Below are positions 16,976-25,478 of a DNA stretch of 64,000 nucleotides, piece after piece. The stretch comes from Caballeronia sp. dw_276 (GTDB lineage Bacteria; Pseudomonadota; Gammaproteobacteria; Burkholderiales; Burkholderiaceae). The first letter of the stretch is position 1. The number at the start of each line of letters is the position of its first letter. Below the pieces are notes generated by a model that was given only the letters and a program-made list of their open reading frames with translations, ran no database searches and was not told where the DNA came from. The DNA lies in the NCBI RefSeq assembly GCF_018449635.1, contig NZ_JAAVUV010000003.1:558001-622000 (forward strand). The letters run 5' to 3'. The translations under genes and the position numbers were made by a program.

Positions 16976-18298
16976 TTAAGCCGAGAACGAGCGAATCATC
17001 CCGGCCGCAACCGTGTGATGCGTCGCTTCATCGATAAGAACAAACGCGCCCGTGCCTTGATGCGTATCGTAGGCATCGCAAACGATCGGCTTTTGCAGCG
17101 TCAGCGCCACGCGGCCGATATCGTTCATGTTCAGGTCGCGGCGGTCCACCGAATGCAGCAGCGTATGCACGTCGAGCACTTCCTTGATCGCACCGATCCG
17201 CGCGAACACCGTGTTCGTGGTCTGCTTGAGCAAGTATTTGCGTTGCGGCGAAAGCGGCTCTTCGTCGAACCAGCACAGGTCGGCGTCGAGCTTCTTTGCC
17301 GGCTCGACTTTCACGCCGCTGGCGTTACGCGGCACGAACGTATCGCCGCGTGACACATCGATATCTTCCGCCAGGCGAATGGTCACCGTCTGACCCGCGA
17401 ACGCGCGATCCACTTGCCCGACACCGCCCGGCACCGGCGCGATGATCTCGGCCACCGTCGCATCGCGATTCGCGGGAAGCACGGTGATCAAGTCGCCGAG
17501 CTTCACTTCGCCCGACTCGACGCGGCCCATGTAACCACGGAAATCGTCGGCCTTGCTGCCATCCTGACGCGCGACCCATTGCACCGGAAAACGCAGCGCC
17601 TGCTCAACAGGCTGCGCCACCGGCAGCGCTTCGAGCAGATCGAGCAGCGGTTCACCGGCGTACCAGGGCATGCGCTCGCTGGCCGTCACGATGTTGTCGC
17701 CCTTCAGCGCCGATACCGGCACGAAGCGCACATTGCTGATGCCAAGGCGTTGCGCAAGGCCTACGTAGGCATCGCGTATTTCGTTGAAACGCGACTCGCT
17801 GAAGTCGATCAGGTCCATCTTGTTGATCGCGACGATCACGTGCTGCAGCCCGAGCAACTTGACGATCGCGCTATGACGCACGGTCTGCGGCAGCAATTGC
17901 GCAACGCCGTCCTTGAACGTGACGCGCGTGGCGTCCACGAGAATGATCGCGGCATGCGCCGTCGATGCACCCGTCACCATGTTGCGCGTGTACTGCTCGT
18001 GGCCGGGGGTATCGGCGATGATGAACTTGCGCTTCGCCGTCGCGAAATAACGATACGCCACGTCGATGGTAATACCCTGCTCGCGCTCCGCTTCGAGGCC
18101 ATCGGTCAGCAGCGACAAATCGATTTCATCGCCGACGGTGCGCTTGTTCTTTGCGCGCGACAAGGCCGACAACTGATCCGACAGCACTGCCTTGCTATCG
18201 AACAGCAAGCGGCCGATCAGCGTGCTCTTGCCGTCGTCCACGCTGCCCGCGGTGATAAAGCGCAACACGCCGAGGTCTTCGGGTTGATGAATGCTCAT
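16976..18298 (-). CDS. cysN: Sulfate adenylyltransferase subunit 1 (GTPase)
   Basis: 440-aa GTP-binding subunit that drives APS formation by CysD. It shows EF-Tu-type G motifs: GSVDDGKST (about 18-26), ADTPGHEQYT (about 95-105) and NKMDL (about 157-161), plus the switch region EREQGITIDVAYRYF. Length indicates CysN alone, without a fused CysC APS kinase; this agrees with the neighbouring CysH being an APS reductase. It lies in a minus-strand operon after cysD. Confidence 0.95.
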   Translation of the reverse strand: MSIHQPEDLGVLRFITAGSVDDGKSTLIGRLLFDSKAVLSDQLSALSRAKNKRTVGDEIDLSLLTDGLEAEREQGITIDVAYRYFATAKRKFIIADTPGHEQYTRNMVTGASTAHAAIILVDATRVTFKDGVAQLLPQTVRHSAIVKLLGLQHVIVAINKMDLIDFSESRFNEIRDAYVGLAQRLGISNVRFVPVSALKGDNIVTASERMPWYAGEPLLDLLEALPVAQPVEQALRFPVQWVARQDGSKADDFRGYMGRVESGEVKLGDLITVLPANRDATVAEIIAPVPGGVGQVDRAFAGQTVTIRLAEDIDVSRGDTFVPRNASGVKVEPAKKLDADLCWFDEEPLSPQRKYLLKQTTNTVFARIGAIKEVLDVHTLLHSVDRRDLNMNDIGRVALTLQKPIVCDAYDTHQGTGAFVLIDEATHHTVAAGMIRSFSA

Positions 18299-18331
18299 GA
18301 TGTTTCCCTGTTCCTTAATGCAGCGTGATGC

Positions 18332-19294
18332 TTAGAAATAACCTTGCTTCTTGCGGGTTTCCATCGCGGCTTCGGACGCTTGGTCGTCCATGCGCGTGGC
18401 GCCGCGTTCCGTGATTTCCGTCACGGCCGTTTCCGCGATGATCTTTTCCACGTCGTCGGCGTCGCTTGCAACCGGGCACGTGCAGCTGATGTCGCCCACT
18501 GTCCGGAAGCGCACTTGCGCGACTTCCGATACTTCGCCTTCCTGCAGCGGCGTGAGCGGAGTCAGCGGCACGAGCAAGCCGTTGCGTCGAATGATCTCGC
18601 GGTCGTGCGCGTAATAGATGGACGGCAACTCAAGCTTTTCACGCGCGATGTATTGCCAGATATCCAGTTCAGTCCAGTTCGAAATCGGGAACACGCGCAG
18701 ATGCTCGCCGTTATGCAAGCGCGCGTTATAGATGCTCCATAATTCCGGGCGCTGCGCTTTCGGGTCCCACTGGCCGAACTCATCGCGGAAAGAGAAGATG
18801 CGTTCTTTTGCACGCGCCTTTTCTTCATCGCGACGCGCGCCGCCGATCAACGCCGTATAGCCATGTTCTTCGATGGTTTCAAGCAACGTCACCGCTTGCG
18901 CGGCGTTACGCGAATCCGTTTCGCGACGCAGACGCACCGTGCCTTTCTTGATTGAATCCTCGACATGGCCGACCACGAGTTCCGCGCCAATTTCAGCCGC
19001 ACGGCGGTCGCGGAAATCGATGACTTCATCGAAGTTATGACCGGTATCGATATGAACCAGCGGGAACGGCAGCACGGTCTTGCGGCCCGATCCAAGACCA
19101 AACGCCTTCAACGCAAGATGCAGCACGACGACCGAATCCTTGCCGCCCGAGAACAGCAACGCCGGCTTGCTGCATTCGGCGACGAGTTCGCGCAGGATAT
19201 GGATCGACTCTGCTTCGAGCCAGTCGAGATGGTCCATCCGCGTCCCGCGATTGGCGATGGGCGCGTTGACTGTTGAATCGAGCGTGCTGCTCAT
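18332..19294 (-). CDS. cysD: Sulfate adenylyltransferase subunit 2
   Basis: 320-aa catalytic subunit of ATP sulfurylase. The N-type PP-loop PALLFSGGKDSVVVLHLA and the downstream GGARRDEEKARAKERIFSFRD are typical. I start at 19294 (MSSTLDSTVNA) because GAGGAA lies upstream; an upstream in-frame start at 19342 would overlap the cysH region without an RBS. Partner of CysN encoded 33 nt downstream. Confidence 0.94.
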   Translation of the reverse strand: MSSTLDSTVNAPIANRGTRMDHLDWLEAESIHILRELVAECSKPALLFSGGKDSVVVLHLALKAFGLGSGRKTVLPFPLVHIDTGHNFDEVIDFRDRRAAEIGAELVVGHVEDSIKKGTVRLRRETDSRNAAQAVTLLETIEEHGYTALIGGARRDEEKARAKERIFSFRDEFGQWDPKAQRPELWSIYNARLHNGEHLRVFPISNWTELDIWQYIAREKLELPSIYYAHDREIIRRNGLLVPLTPLTPLQEGEVSEVAQVRFRTVGDISCTCPVASDADDVEKIIAETAVTEITERGATRMDDQASEAAMETRKKQGYF

Positions 19295-19361
19295 ATGCGT
19301 CGTTCCTCGGTTACTTTGCACAGCACCAGATGGAGGCGCCATGCGTCAATATCAAATACGT

Positions 19362-20093
19362 TCAGAGCGCCGAACTGGGCGCGGCGCTGCGGTCTTCCAC
19401 AATCTTGATGTTCGTGATGTGCAAGCCACATTCCTTCGTGTCCCGCGATTCCCACCACCAGCGCCCTGCCCGGCTGTCCTCGCCCGGACGGATTGCACGC
19501 GTGCACGGCTCGCAGCCAATGCTCGGATAACCGCGTGCATGCAGCGGATTGACGGGGACATCGAAGGCTTTCAGGTAATCCCAAACTTCCGCCTCGGTCC
19601 AGTCCGCAAGCGGATTGAACTTGGCGATACCGCGCGGCGCATCGTGTTCTTCCTCGTGCAACTCCACACGCGTCACCGATTGTTCGCGACGCTGACCCGT
19701 GACCCATGCGCTCACGTTGCTCAACGCACGATTCAGCGGCTCGACCTTGCGAATGCCGCAACAACTTTTACGCAGATCGACGCTTTCATAGAACGCGTTC
19801 AGACCGTGGTCGCGAACGTATTCCTCGACCGCTTCGGGCTGCGGATGAAACTGTTCGATGTCGTAGCCATAGCGCTCTTTCACGCGGTCGATCATGCCCA
19901 GCGTTTCGGCATGCAGACGTCCGGTGTTGAGCGAGAAGATCCCGATCTTCACGCCGCGCGAAAGAATCGCGTGCGTGAGCAACATGTCTTCTGCGGCGAG
20001 GCTGCTGGCTAGTTTGACGTTCGCATGGCGTTGCGCGATGGAATCGAGCAGTGCGTCAAGACGTTCGACTTTGGCTTGCAGTTCGACATTCAT
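19362..20093 (-). CDS. cysH: Assimilatory adenylyl-sulfate (APS) reductase
   Basis: 243 aa. It reduces APS to sulfite using thioredoxin. The four cluster cysteines are present as C111-C112 (SCCGIRKVEPL) and C194/C197 (SIGCEPCTRA), and the catalytic Cys is C222 in KECGLHI. The four extra cysteines mark the [4Fe-4S] APS-reductase type rather than the PAPS reductase of E. coli, so APS kinase is not needed. The ATG overlaps the stop of the DUF934 gene by 4 nt, giving translational coupling. Confidence 0.94.
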   Translation of the reverse strand: MNVELQAKVERLDALLDSIAQRHANVKLASSLAAEDMLLTHAILSRGVKIGIFSLNTGRLHAETLGMIDRVKERYGYDIEQFHPQPEAVEEYVRDHGLNAFYESVDLRKSCCGIRKVEPLNRALSNVSAWVTGQRREQSVTRVELHEEEHDAPRGIAKFNPLADWTEAEVWDYLKAFDVPVNPLHARGYPSIGCEPCTRAIRPGEDSRAGRWWWESRDTKECGLHITNIKIVEDRSAAPSSAL

Positions 20094-20626
20094 GCAGCGG
20101 CTCCGGCAGCTTTTTCACGGCGGCGGAACAGCGGATTCGGATCGTCGAATGCGCCTTGATACGGAATGCTCAGTTCGCTGAACGCGTTCAATGCGTCGTG
20201 AATGTCTTTGTCGGCGCGAACGGCGAAAGCATCGAAACCGCAACGCGCGTGAAAGCGCAACTGGTCGCGCAGTACATCGCCAATGGCACGCAATTCGCCT
20301 TTCCAGTGATAACGCTCACGCAGCAAACTGCCGATGCTAAAACCGCGGCCATCGCTGAACTTCGGAAAGTCCACGGCGATCAGCGCGATCTTGTCGAAGT
20401 CTTCGACGAGTTCAGCGGGTTCATCGTCGGGTGCGAGCCAGATGCCGATGGGTTCTTTCTTGTGCGCCGAGCCAAGCGAGGTCTTGTGCTCTTTCCACCA
20501 CGTGAACGGCACGATCACCTTCCCCGGCAACAACGCATCGACTGCGGGCAGCGTGCCGTCTTCACCGGCACGCACTACGTGCCAGTCGTCTTCAACCACT
20601 TCACGATTCTTGATAATCAAAGCCAT
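20090..20626 (-). CDS. DUF934 family protein of the sulfite reductase operon
   Basis: 178 aa, cytosolic, no cofactor motif I can name. Conserved-looking segments are VIVPFTWWKEH, GIWLAPDDEPAELVEDF and GRGFSIGSLLRERYHWKGELRAIGDVL. This family is regularly encoded between cysI and cysH in proteobacteria that lack the CysJ flavoprotein, so a role as accessory or electron-transfer factor for CysI is a reasonable inference. It follows cysI by 12 nt. Confidence 0.85.
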   Translation of the reverse strand: MALIIKNREVVEDDWHVVRAGEDGTLPAVDALLPGKVIVPFTWWKEHKTSLGSAHKKEPIGIWLAPDDEPAELVEDFDKIALIAVDFPKFSDGRGFSIGSLLRERYHWKGELRAIGDVLRDQLRFHARCGFDAFAVRADKDIHDALNAFSELSIPYQGAFDDPNPLFRRREKAAGAAA

Positions 20627-20638
20627 GTGCTTTATTCC

Positions 20639-22318
20639 TTAGGCATGCGCCGGCTGGCGCGACGCGTACACGCGTTCCTTGAACGGCGCAATGCCGATAC
20701 GGCCATACGTTTCGATGAACCGCTCGCCTTCGATGCGATTCTCAACGAAGGTATCGATCACTTGCGACACGACGTCGGGCATCTCTTCCGCAGAAAACGA
20801 CGGTCCGATCACGCGGCCCAGATGCGCGCCCGTTGCGCCCGAGCTTTGCTCGCCGCCAAGCGTGACCTGATACCACTCGGAGCCATCTTTATCGACGCCG
20901 AGAACACCGATGTTGCCAATGTGATGATGGCCGCACGCGTTGATGCAACCGGAGATGTTCAGCGTCAGGTCGCCCAGGTCGTACACGTAATCGAGGTCGC
21001 TGAAACGTTCCTGGATGGCTTGCGCAATCGGGATCGACTTAGCGTTTGCGAGCGAGCAGAAATCGCCGCCCGGGCACGCAATGATGTCGGTCAGCAAGCC
21101 GATGTTCGATGTCGCGAAACCCAGCGCCTTCGCGCGTTCCCACACGGCGTGCAAGTCGCGCTTCTTCACGTTCGCGAGAATCAGGTTCTGCTCGTGCGAG
21201 ACGCGGATTTCACCGAACGAGAACTCATCGGCGAGATCGGCGACGGCTTCCATCTGCACGTCGGTTGCGTCGCCCGGCGCAATGCCAGTTGGCTTCAGCG
21301 ACAACGTCACAGACGCATACCCCGGCACTTTATGCGGACGCACATTACGCTCGATCCAGCGCGCGAACGGCTTGCTGTCGATGAGATGTTTTTCATACGA
21401 TGCATCCGTATCCGGCAGCTTTTCATACGCGGGCGGTGCGAAAAATTGCGACACGCGATCAAGCTCTTCCTGCGTGAGCGTGGAAGGGCCGTCTTTCAGA
21501 TGCGCCCATTCCTCTTCCACTTGCTGTGCGAATTTCGCGGGGCTCAGCGCCTTCACGAGAATCTTGATGCGCGCCTTATACATATTGTCGCGACGACCGT
21601 AGCGGTTATACACACGCAACACGGCTTCGCAATACGTCAGCAGATGCTGCCACGGCAGATCTTCCTTGATCACCGCGCCCACGATCGGCGTCCGCCCCAG
21701 CCCACCGCCGGCAAGAATGTTCGCAACCACTTCGCCGGCCGCATTCTTCTTCAGATACACGCCCAGATCGTGCACTTGCACGGCCGCGCGATCTTCCACA
21801 GAACCGTTCACCGCGATCTTGAACTTGCGCGGCAACCACGCGAACTCGGGGTGAAACGTGGACCATTGGCGCAGGATTTCGGCCCACGGACGCGGATCGA
21901 CGATTTCATCGGGCGCGACGCCGGCGAATTGATCAGCCGTGATATTGCGGATGCAATTGCCCGACGTCTGAATGCCGTGCATTTGCACCGACGCCAGCTT
22001 GCGCAGGATTTCCGGCGTTTCTTCGAGCTGGATCCAGTTGAACTGAATGTTGGTACGCGTCGAAAAGTGGCCGTAATTGCGGTCGTGTTCACGCGCGATG
22101 GTGCCCAGCATGCGCATCTGGTCGCTGCGCAGATTGCCGTAAGGAATCGCGATGCGATGCATGTAGGCGTGGCGCTGCATGTACAGACCGTTCTGCAGGC
22201 GCAGCGGACGGAATTCCTCTTCGCTCAACTCGCCGGACAAACGGCGGCGTACCTGGTCGCTGTATTGAGCGACGCGTTCGTCGACGATTTTCTGGTCGAT
22301 CTGATCGTATTGATACAT
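20639..22318 (-). CDS. cysI: Sulfite reductase hemoprotein (nitrite/sulfite reductase)
   Basis: 559 aa. It reduces sulfite to sulfide with a coupled siroheme-[4Fe-4S] centre. Cluster ligands are visible as C-x5-C in IACPGGDFCSLA and C-x3-C in NISGCINACGHHHIG. The N-terminal parachute domain contains NYGHFSTRTNIQFNWIQ and GNCIRNITADQFAG. It is the first gene of the operon cysI-DUF934-cysH-cysD-cysN-cobA. No cysJ is present, so the electron donor is probably ferredoxin or another partner. Divergent cysB implies CysB control. Confidence 0.94.
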   Translation of the reverse strand: MYQYDQIDQKIVDERVAQYSDQVRRRLSGELSEEEFRPLRLQNGLYMQRHAYMHRIAIPYGNLRSDQMRMLGTIAREHDRNYGHFSTRTNIQFNWIQLEETPEILRKLASVQMHGIQTSGNCIRNITADQFAGVAPDEIVDPRPWAEILRQWSTFHPEFAWLPRKFKIAVNGSVEDRAAVQVHDLGVYLKKNAAGEVVANILAGGGLGRTPIVGAVIKEDLPWQHLLTYCEAVLRVYNRYGRRDNMYKARIKILVKALSPAKFAQQVEEEWAHLKDGPSTLTQEELDRVSQFFAPPAYEKLPDTDASYEKHLIDSKPFARWIERNVRPHKVPGYASVTLSLKPTGIAPGDATDVQMEAVADLADEFSFGEIRVSHEQNLILANVKKRDLHAVWERAKALGFATSNIGLLTDIIACPGGDFCSLANAKSIPIAQAIQERFSDLDYVYDLGDLTLNISGCINACGHHHIGNIGVLGVDKDGSEWYQVTLGGEQSSGATGAHLGRVIGPSFSAEEMPDVVSQVIDTFVENRIEGERFIETYGRIGIAPFKERVYASRQPAHA

Positions 22319-22537
22319 TCGGGGGCCCCAGTTTTAGTAGTTCCATCAGTACGGCGTCCTAGCCACGCCGCACATCGTTATGAGTAGAGTCATGTGCCGC
22401 AACGCCGTTCGGACATTGCTCTCATTTGCTTATGACAAATACAGATATCGATATTGGAAAAATTGTCTCGATGGTAATAAACTTCCTATATATTGCAAAC
22501 GACTGATAAATTACTTTGATATGCGGATGGGTTATAT
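22319..22537. promoter_or_regulatory. Divergent cysI/cysB promoter region
   Basis: 219 bp whose cysB-proximal half (about 22430-22537) is clearly more AT-rich than the surroundings (for example CTTCCTATATATTGCAAACG and GATAAATTACTTTGATATGC). That fits a CysB-responsive promoter, since CysB sites are AT-rich and poorly conserved. I cannot place individual -35/-10 elements with confidence. Confidence 0.5.
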
Positions 22538-23479
22538 ATGAATCTGCACCAGTTCCGCTTCGTGCGCGAAGCCGTCCGGCAGAACTACAACCTCACCGAA
22601 GCCGCTAAAGCGCTGTTCACGTCGCAGCCGGGGGTATCGAAGGCGATCATCGAGCTTGAGGATGAACTCGGGGTCGAAATCTTCACGCGTCATGGCAAAC
22701 GGGTACGTTCGCTGACGGAGCCGGGTCGAATTATCCTGGCATCGGTGGAAAAAATCTTGCAGGAAGTCGAAAGCCTGAAACGTGTAGGCAAGGATTACGC
22801 CGCGCAGGACCAGGGCAACCTCGTCATTGCCGCCACGCACACTCAGGCGCGCTATTCGCTGCCGACGGCCATTGCCGAGTTCAAAAAGCGCTTTCCCAAG
22901 GTTCACCTTTCAATTTTGCAAGGAAGCCCGACGCAGGTCGCCGAGATGGTCATCCACGATCAGGCGGATATCGCGATCGCGACCGAGGCAATCGCCAACT
23001 ATAAAGAATTAGTCTCGCTGCCGTGCTTCCAGTGGCATCACGTGGCCGTGGTCCAGCCGGATCATCCGCTGCTCGAGCGCAAGCTGTTGACGCTCGACGA
23101 CCTGGCGCAATACCCGATCATCACCTACGACAACGCCTTCGCCGGCCGCTCGAAGATCAATCAGGCGTTTGCTCTGCGCCACCTGACGCCGGACATCGTG
23201 CTGGAAGCAATCGATGCCGACGTGATCAAGACATATGTAGAACTCGGGTTGGGCGTGGGAATTCTCGCGGATATCGCCTTCAATCCGGAACGCGACAAAC
23301 ATCTTCGCGCGATGCCCGTCGGCCACCTGTTCGGCACGAACGTCACGCGGCTCGCGCTGAAACAAGGCGCGTATTTGCGCAGTTATGTATACACGCTCGT
23401 GGAACTGCTTTCGCCTTCGATGAACCGCAAGCTCATTGAGCAGGCGCTTTCCGGCGAGCACGAAAGCTACGAGCTTTGA
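22538..23479 (+). CDS. cysB: CysB, LysR-type regulator of sulfur assimilation
   Basis: 313 aa. The N-terminal winged HTH is the CysB/Cbl form: MNLHQFRFVREAVRQNYNLT, EAAKALFTSQPGVSKAI, then TRHGKRV. The effector domain starts at about 90 with ATHTQARYSLP, which holds the Thr/Gln residues that contact sulfate or O-acetylserine-type ligands in CysB. It is transcribed divergently from cysI, the classic target. ATG start; no strong Shine-Dalgarno is visible. Confidence 0.92.
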   Translation: MNLHQFRFVREAVRQNYNLTEAAKALFTSQPGVSKAIIELEDELGVEIFTRHGKRVRSLTEPGRIILASVEKILQEVESLKRVGKDYAAQDQGNLVIAATHTQARYSLPTAIAEFKKRFPKVHLSILQGSPTQVAEMVIHDQADIAIATEAIANYKELVSLPCFQWHHVAVVQPDHPLLERKLLTLDDLAQYPIITYDNAFAGRSKINQAFALRHLTPDIVLEAIDADVIKTYVELGLGVGILADIAFNPERDKHLRAMPVGHLFGTNVTRLALKQGAYLRSYVYTLVELLSPSMNRKLIEQALSGEHESYEL

Positions 23480-23519
23480 CCCGTTTTCCCAAACCACACC
23501 TCTTCGCGGAGACCATCCA

Positions 23520-24680
23520 ATGAAGTTGTCGAAGTTCATGCGGCCGGCGCTCGTGTTCAGCGCGGTCGCTTTTTTTAGCGCGGCGGCCAGCGCGCAGTTG
23601 AAGGTCGGCATCGATTTGTCGAGTACGGGGCCGGCAGCGGCGATCGGCATCACGAGCAAGAACGCCATGCTGATGTGGCCGAAGACCATCGCGGGGCAGC
23701 AGGCCGAATACATCATCCTCGACGACGGATCGGACCCGGGCGCCGCCGTGCGCAACATCCGCAAGCTGATCACCGAAGACAAGGTCGATGTCATCGTCGG
23801 ACCGAACATCACGCCGGCAGCGCTCGCGGCGCTCGATCCGGTGGCTGAATATCAGACGCCGATGATCACGCTGATTGGCTCGGCGTCCGTTGTCGAGCCG
23901 CAGGAAGGCAAGAAGGTGTGGGCGTTCAAGATGGCCCAGACCGACCGCGCGATGGCCGACGTCATGACCCGCACGATGGTCAATCGCAACGTGAAGACGG
24001 TGGGTTTCATCGGTTTCGCGGATAGTTACGGCGATAGTTGGCTCAACGAGTTTTCGAAGTTCGCCGAGCTGCGGCATATCAAGGTGGTCGCGAGCGAGCG
24101 TTTCAATCGCACCGATGCCAGCGTGACCGGCCAGATCCTGAAGCTGATGGCGGCGAAGCCGGACGCGGTGCTGATCGCGGGCGCGGGTACGCCGACCGTG
24201 CTGCCTGAGCGCACGCTGGTCGAGCGCGGCTACAAGGGCGCGATCTATCAGACGCACGGCATTGCAACGCCCGAGTTCATCAAGCTCGGCGGAAAGGACG
24301 TGGAAGGCACGTTGTTCCCGACACAACCGGTCGTGGTCGCGCGGACGCTGCCTTCGGATCATCCATCGAAGAAAGCGGCGCTTGTTTTTGTGGATGCCTA
24401 CGAAGCCAAATACGGCAAGAACACGGTGACCCAGTTTGCCGGCGATGCGGCCGGTGTTTATCCGCGCTTGCAGGATGCGGTCGGGCGCGCGTTGAAAGCG
24501 GGGCAACCGGGAACGCCGGCGTTTCGCGTCGCGTTGCGCGCGGAACTGGAACACGCGCATGAGCTGGTCGTGCCGAACGGCGTGGTCAATACCAGCGTCA
24601 CGGATCACGTTGGACTCGATCAGCGGGCGAGCGTGATGGGCATCGTCAAGAACGGCCAGTTCACGTATCTGAGCCAGTGA
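23520..24680 (+). CDS. ABC transporter substrate-binding protein (branched-chain amino-acid type)
   Basis: 386 aa. A signal peptide (about 1-26, ending SAAASAQ) precedes a Peripla_BP_6/LivJ-like two-lobed binding domain: LKVGIDLSSTGPAAAIGIT, then ILDDGSDPGAAVRNIRKLI and VDVIVGPNITPAALA. It lies 40 nt after cysB with GCGGAG before the ATG, so it may be co-transcribed with the regulator. No permease or ATPase genes accompany it, so it must share a transporter encoded elsewhere. Substrate unknown; linkage to cysB raises the possibility of a sulfur-containing ligand, which is inference only. Confidence 0.8.
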   Translation: MKLSKFMRPALVFSAVAFFSAAASAQLKVGIDLSSTGPAAAIGITSKNAMLMWPKTIAGQQAEYIILDDGSDPGAAVRNIRKLITEDKVDVIVGPNITPAALAALDPVAEYQTPMITLIGSASVVEPQEGKKVWAFKMAQTDRAMADVMTRTMVNRNVKTVGFIGFADSYGDSWLNEFSKFAELRHIKVVASERFNRTDASVTGQILKLMAAKPDAVLIAGAGTPTVLPERTLVERGYKGAIYQTHGIATPEFIKLGGKDVEGTLFPTQPVVVARTLPSDHPSKKAALVFVDAYEAKYGKNTVTQFAGDAAGVYPRLQDAVGRALKAGQPGTPAFRVALRAELEHAHELVVPNGVVNTSVTDHVGLDQRASVMGIVKNGQFTYLSQ

Positions 24681-24711
24681 ACATCGTGATCCGGGGCAAA
24701 CATCCAGAGGC

Positions 24712-24740
24712 TTGCCGCCGGAAACGAATTTAGGCATAAT
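24712..24740 (+). promoter_or_regulatory. Predicted tRNA-Leu promoter
   Basis: TTGCCG (24712-24717), a 17-bp spacer and CATAAT (24735-24740), about 60 bp upstream of the tRNA. Confidence 0.55.
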
Positions 24741-24802
24741 CGCTGACTTGCCGGTTGGCGTCGGATTTACTCCGTGTCTGCCGGCAGGTTCAAATGCTGT
24801 TT

Positions 24803-24887
24803 GCCCGGGTGGTGAAATTGGTAGACGCAGGGGACTCAAAATCCCCCGCCGCAAGGCGTGCCGGTTCGATTCCGGCCCCGGGCACCA
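24803..24887 (+). tRNA. tRNA-Leu (anticodon CAA)
   Basis: 85-nt class II tRNA with acceptor stem GCCCGGG/CCCGGGC and an encoded CCA. The D-arm contains TGGTGAAATTGGTAGACGCA, the anticodon loop is CTCAAAA between GGGGA and TCCCC, the variable arm is long (CGCCGCAAGGCG), and the T-arm is GCCGGTTCGATTCCGGC. It reads UUG. Confidence 0.97.
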
Positions 24888-25078
24888 CGCAAAATATCTG
24901 AAAGTTCTCGTTTGAATCGTTACGCAGCAAGCCGTTCTTGGCTACAGGTCGTGTTCCTCGTCATGCGAACACGAACCGGCGTTCTCAAGTTTCCCCAAAA
25001 TTTGCCGTAAAGCCTCCCATAGTCTCGGGAAACGCATGGCTTTCCGGGCGTCCAGCAACGCAAGGCGATGAGAACGAC

Positions 25079-25372
25079 ATGGCAGACCCAGCGCGAAGAC
25101 TCTACATGCAGATGGCGACGGTCAATGCGCTGATGGTGCTGGTCACACTCGCCCTCACCGGCTTCACCTTGAGCGCCTGGTACTTCATGCCCGTTGTTCA
25201 ATACATCGGGGTGACGCTGGTTGCGTGGACGATGCGGTTCGCTGTCTTTTCCGTCATTCGCCGATACTTCGCGCGACGCAACTGGCAAAGCCTGATCGCG
25301 GAATGCGGCGGCGACGAACAACGCGCCTACGCATTGCTGCTGCAGGACATGGGCTACGGGCGCGTTGACTAA
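25079..25372 (+). CDS. Small two-helix membrane protein of unknown function
   Basis: 97 aa. Two hydrophobic segments at about residues 14-34 (ALMVLVTLALTGFTLSAWYF) and 39-57 (VQYIGVTLVAWTMRFAVF), then a basic, soluble C-terminus (RRYFARRNWQSLIAECGGDE). ATG at 25079 is preceded by GATGAGAACGAC, a weak RBS; a longer in-frame reading from 24938 is less likely. No family recognised. Confidence 0.6.
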   Translation: MADPARRLYMQMATVNALMVLVTLALTGFTLSAWYFMPVVQYIGVTLVAWTMRFAVFSVIRRYFARRNWQSLIAECGGDEQRAYALLLQDMGYGRVD

Positions 25373-25478
25373 AGTCGACCAGGCTGGGCCGCCACGATCA
25401 CCATCAATCAAGCGTATAGAACCCAAACAATCCCAGCGCAATGTACGACATGGCGCTGGAGGGTTTTTATCGCGTGGG

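Noticed and set aside
20051..22387. 778-codon plus-strand reading frame opposite cysI/DUF934
   Set aside because: It is antisense to genes with clear family motifs; its translation is Arg/His-rich without any domain, a usual artefact of high-GC codon bias.
23433..24854. 473-codon minus-strand frame opposite the binding-protein gene
   Set aside because: Arg/His-rich shadow frame; the plus-strand gene has signal peptide, RBS and family motifs.
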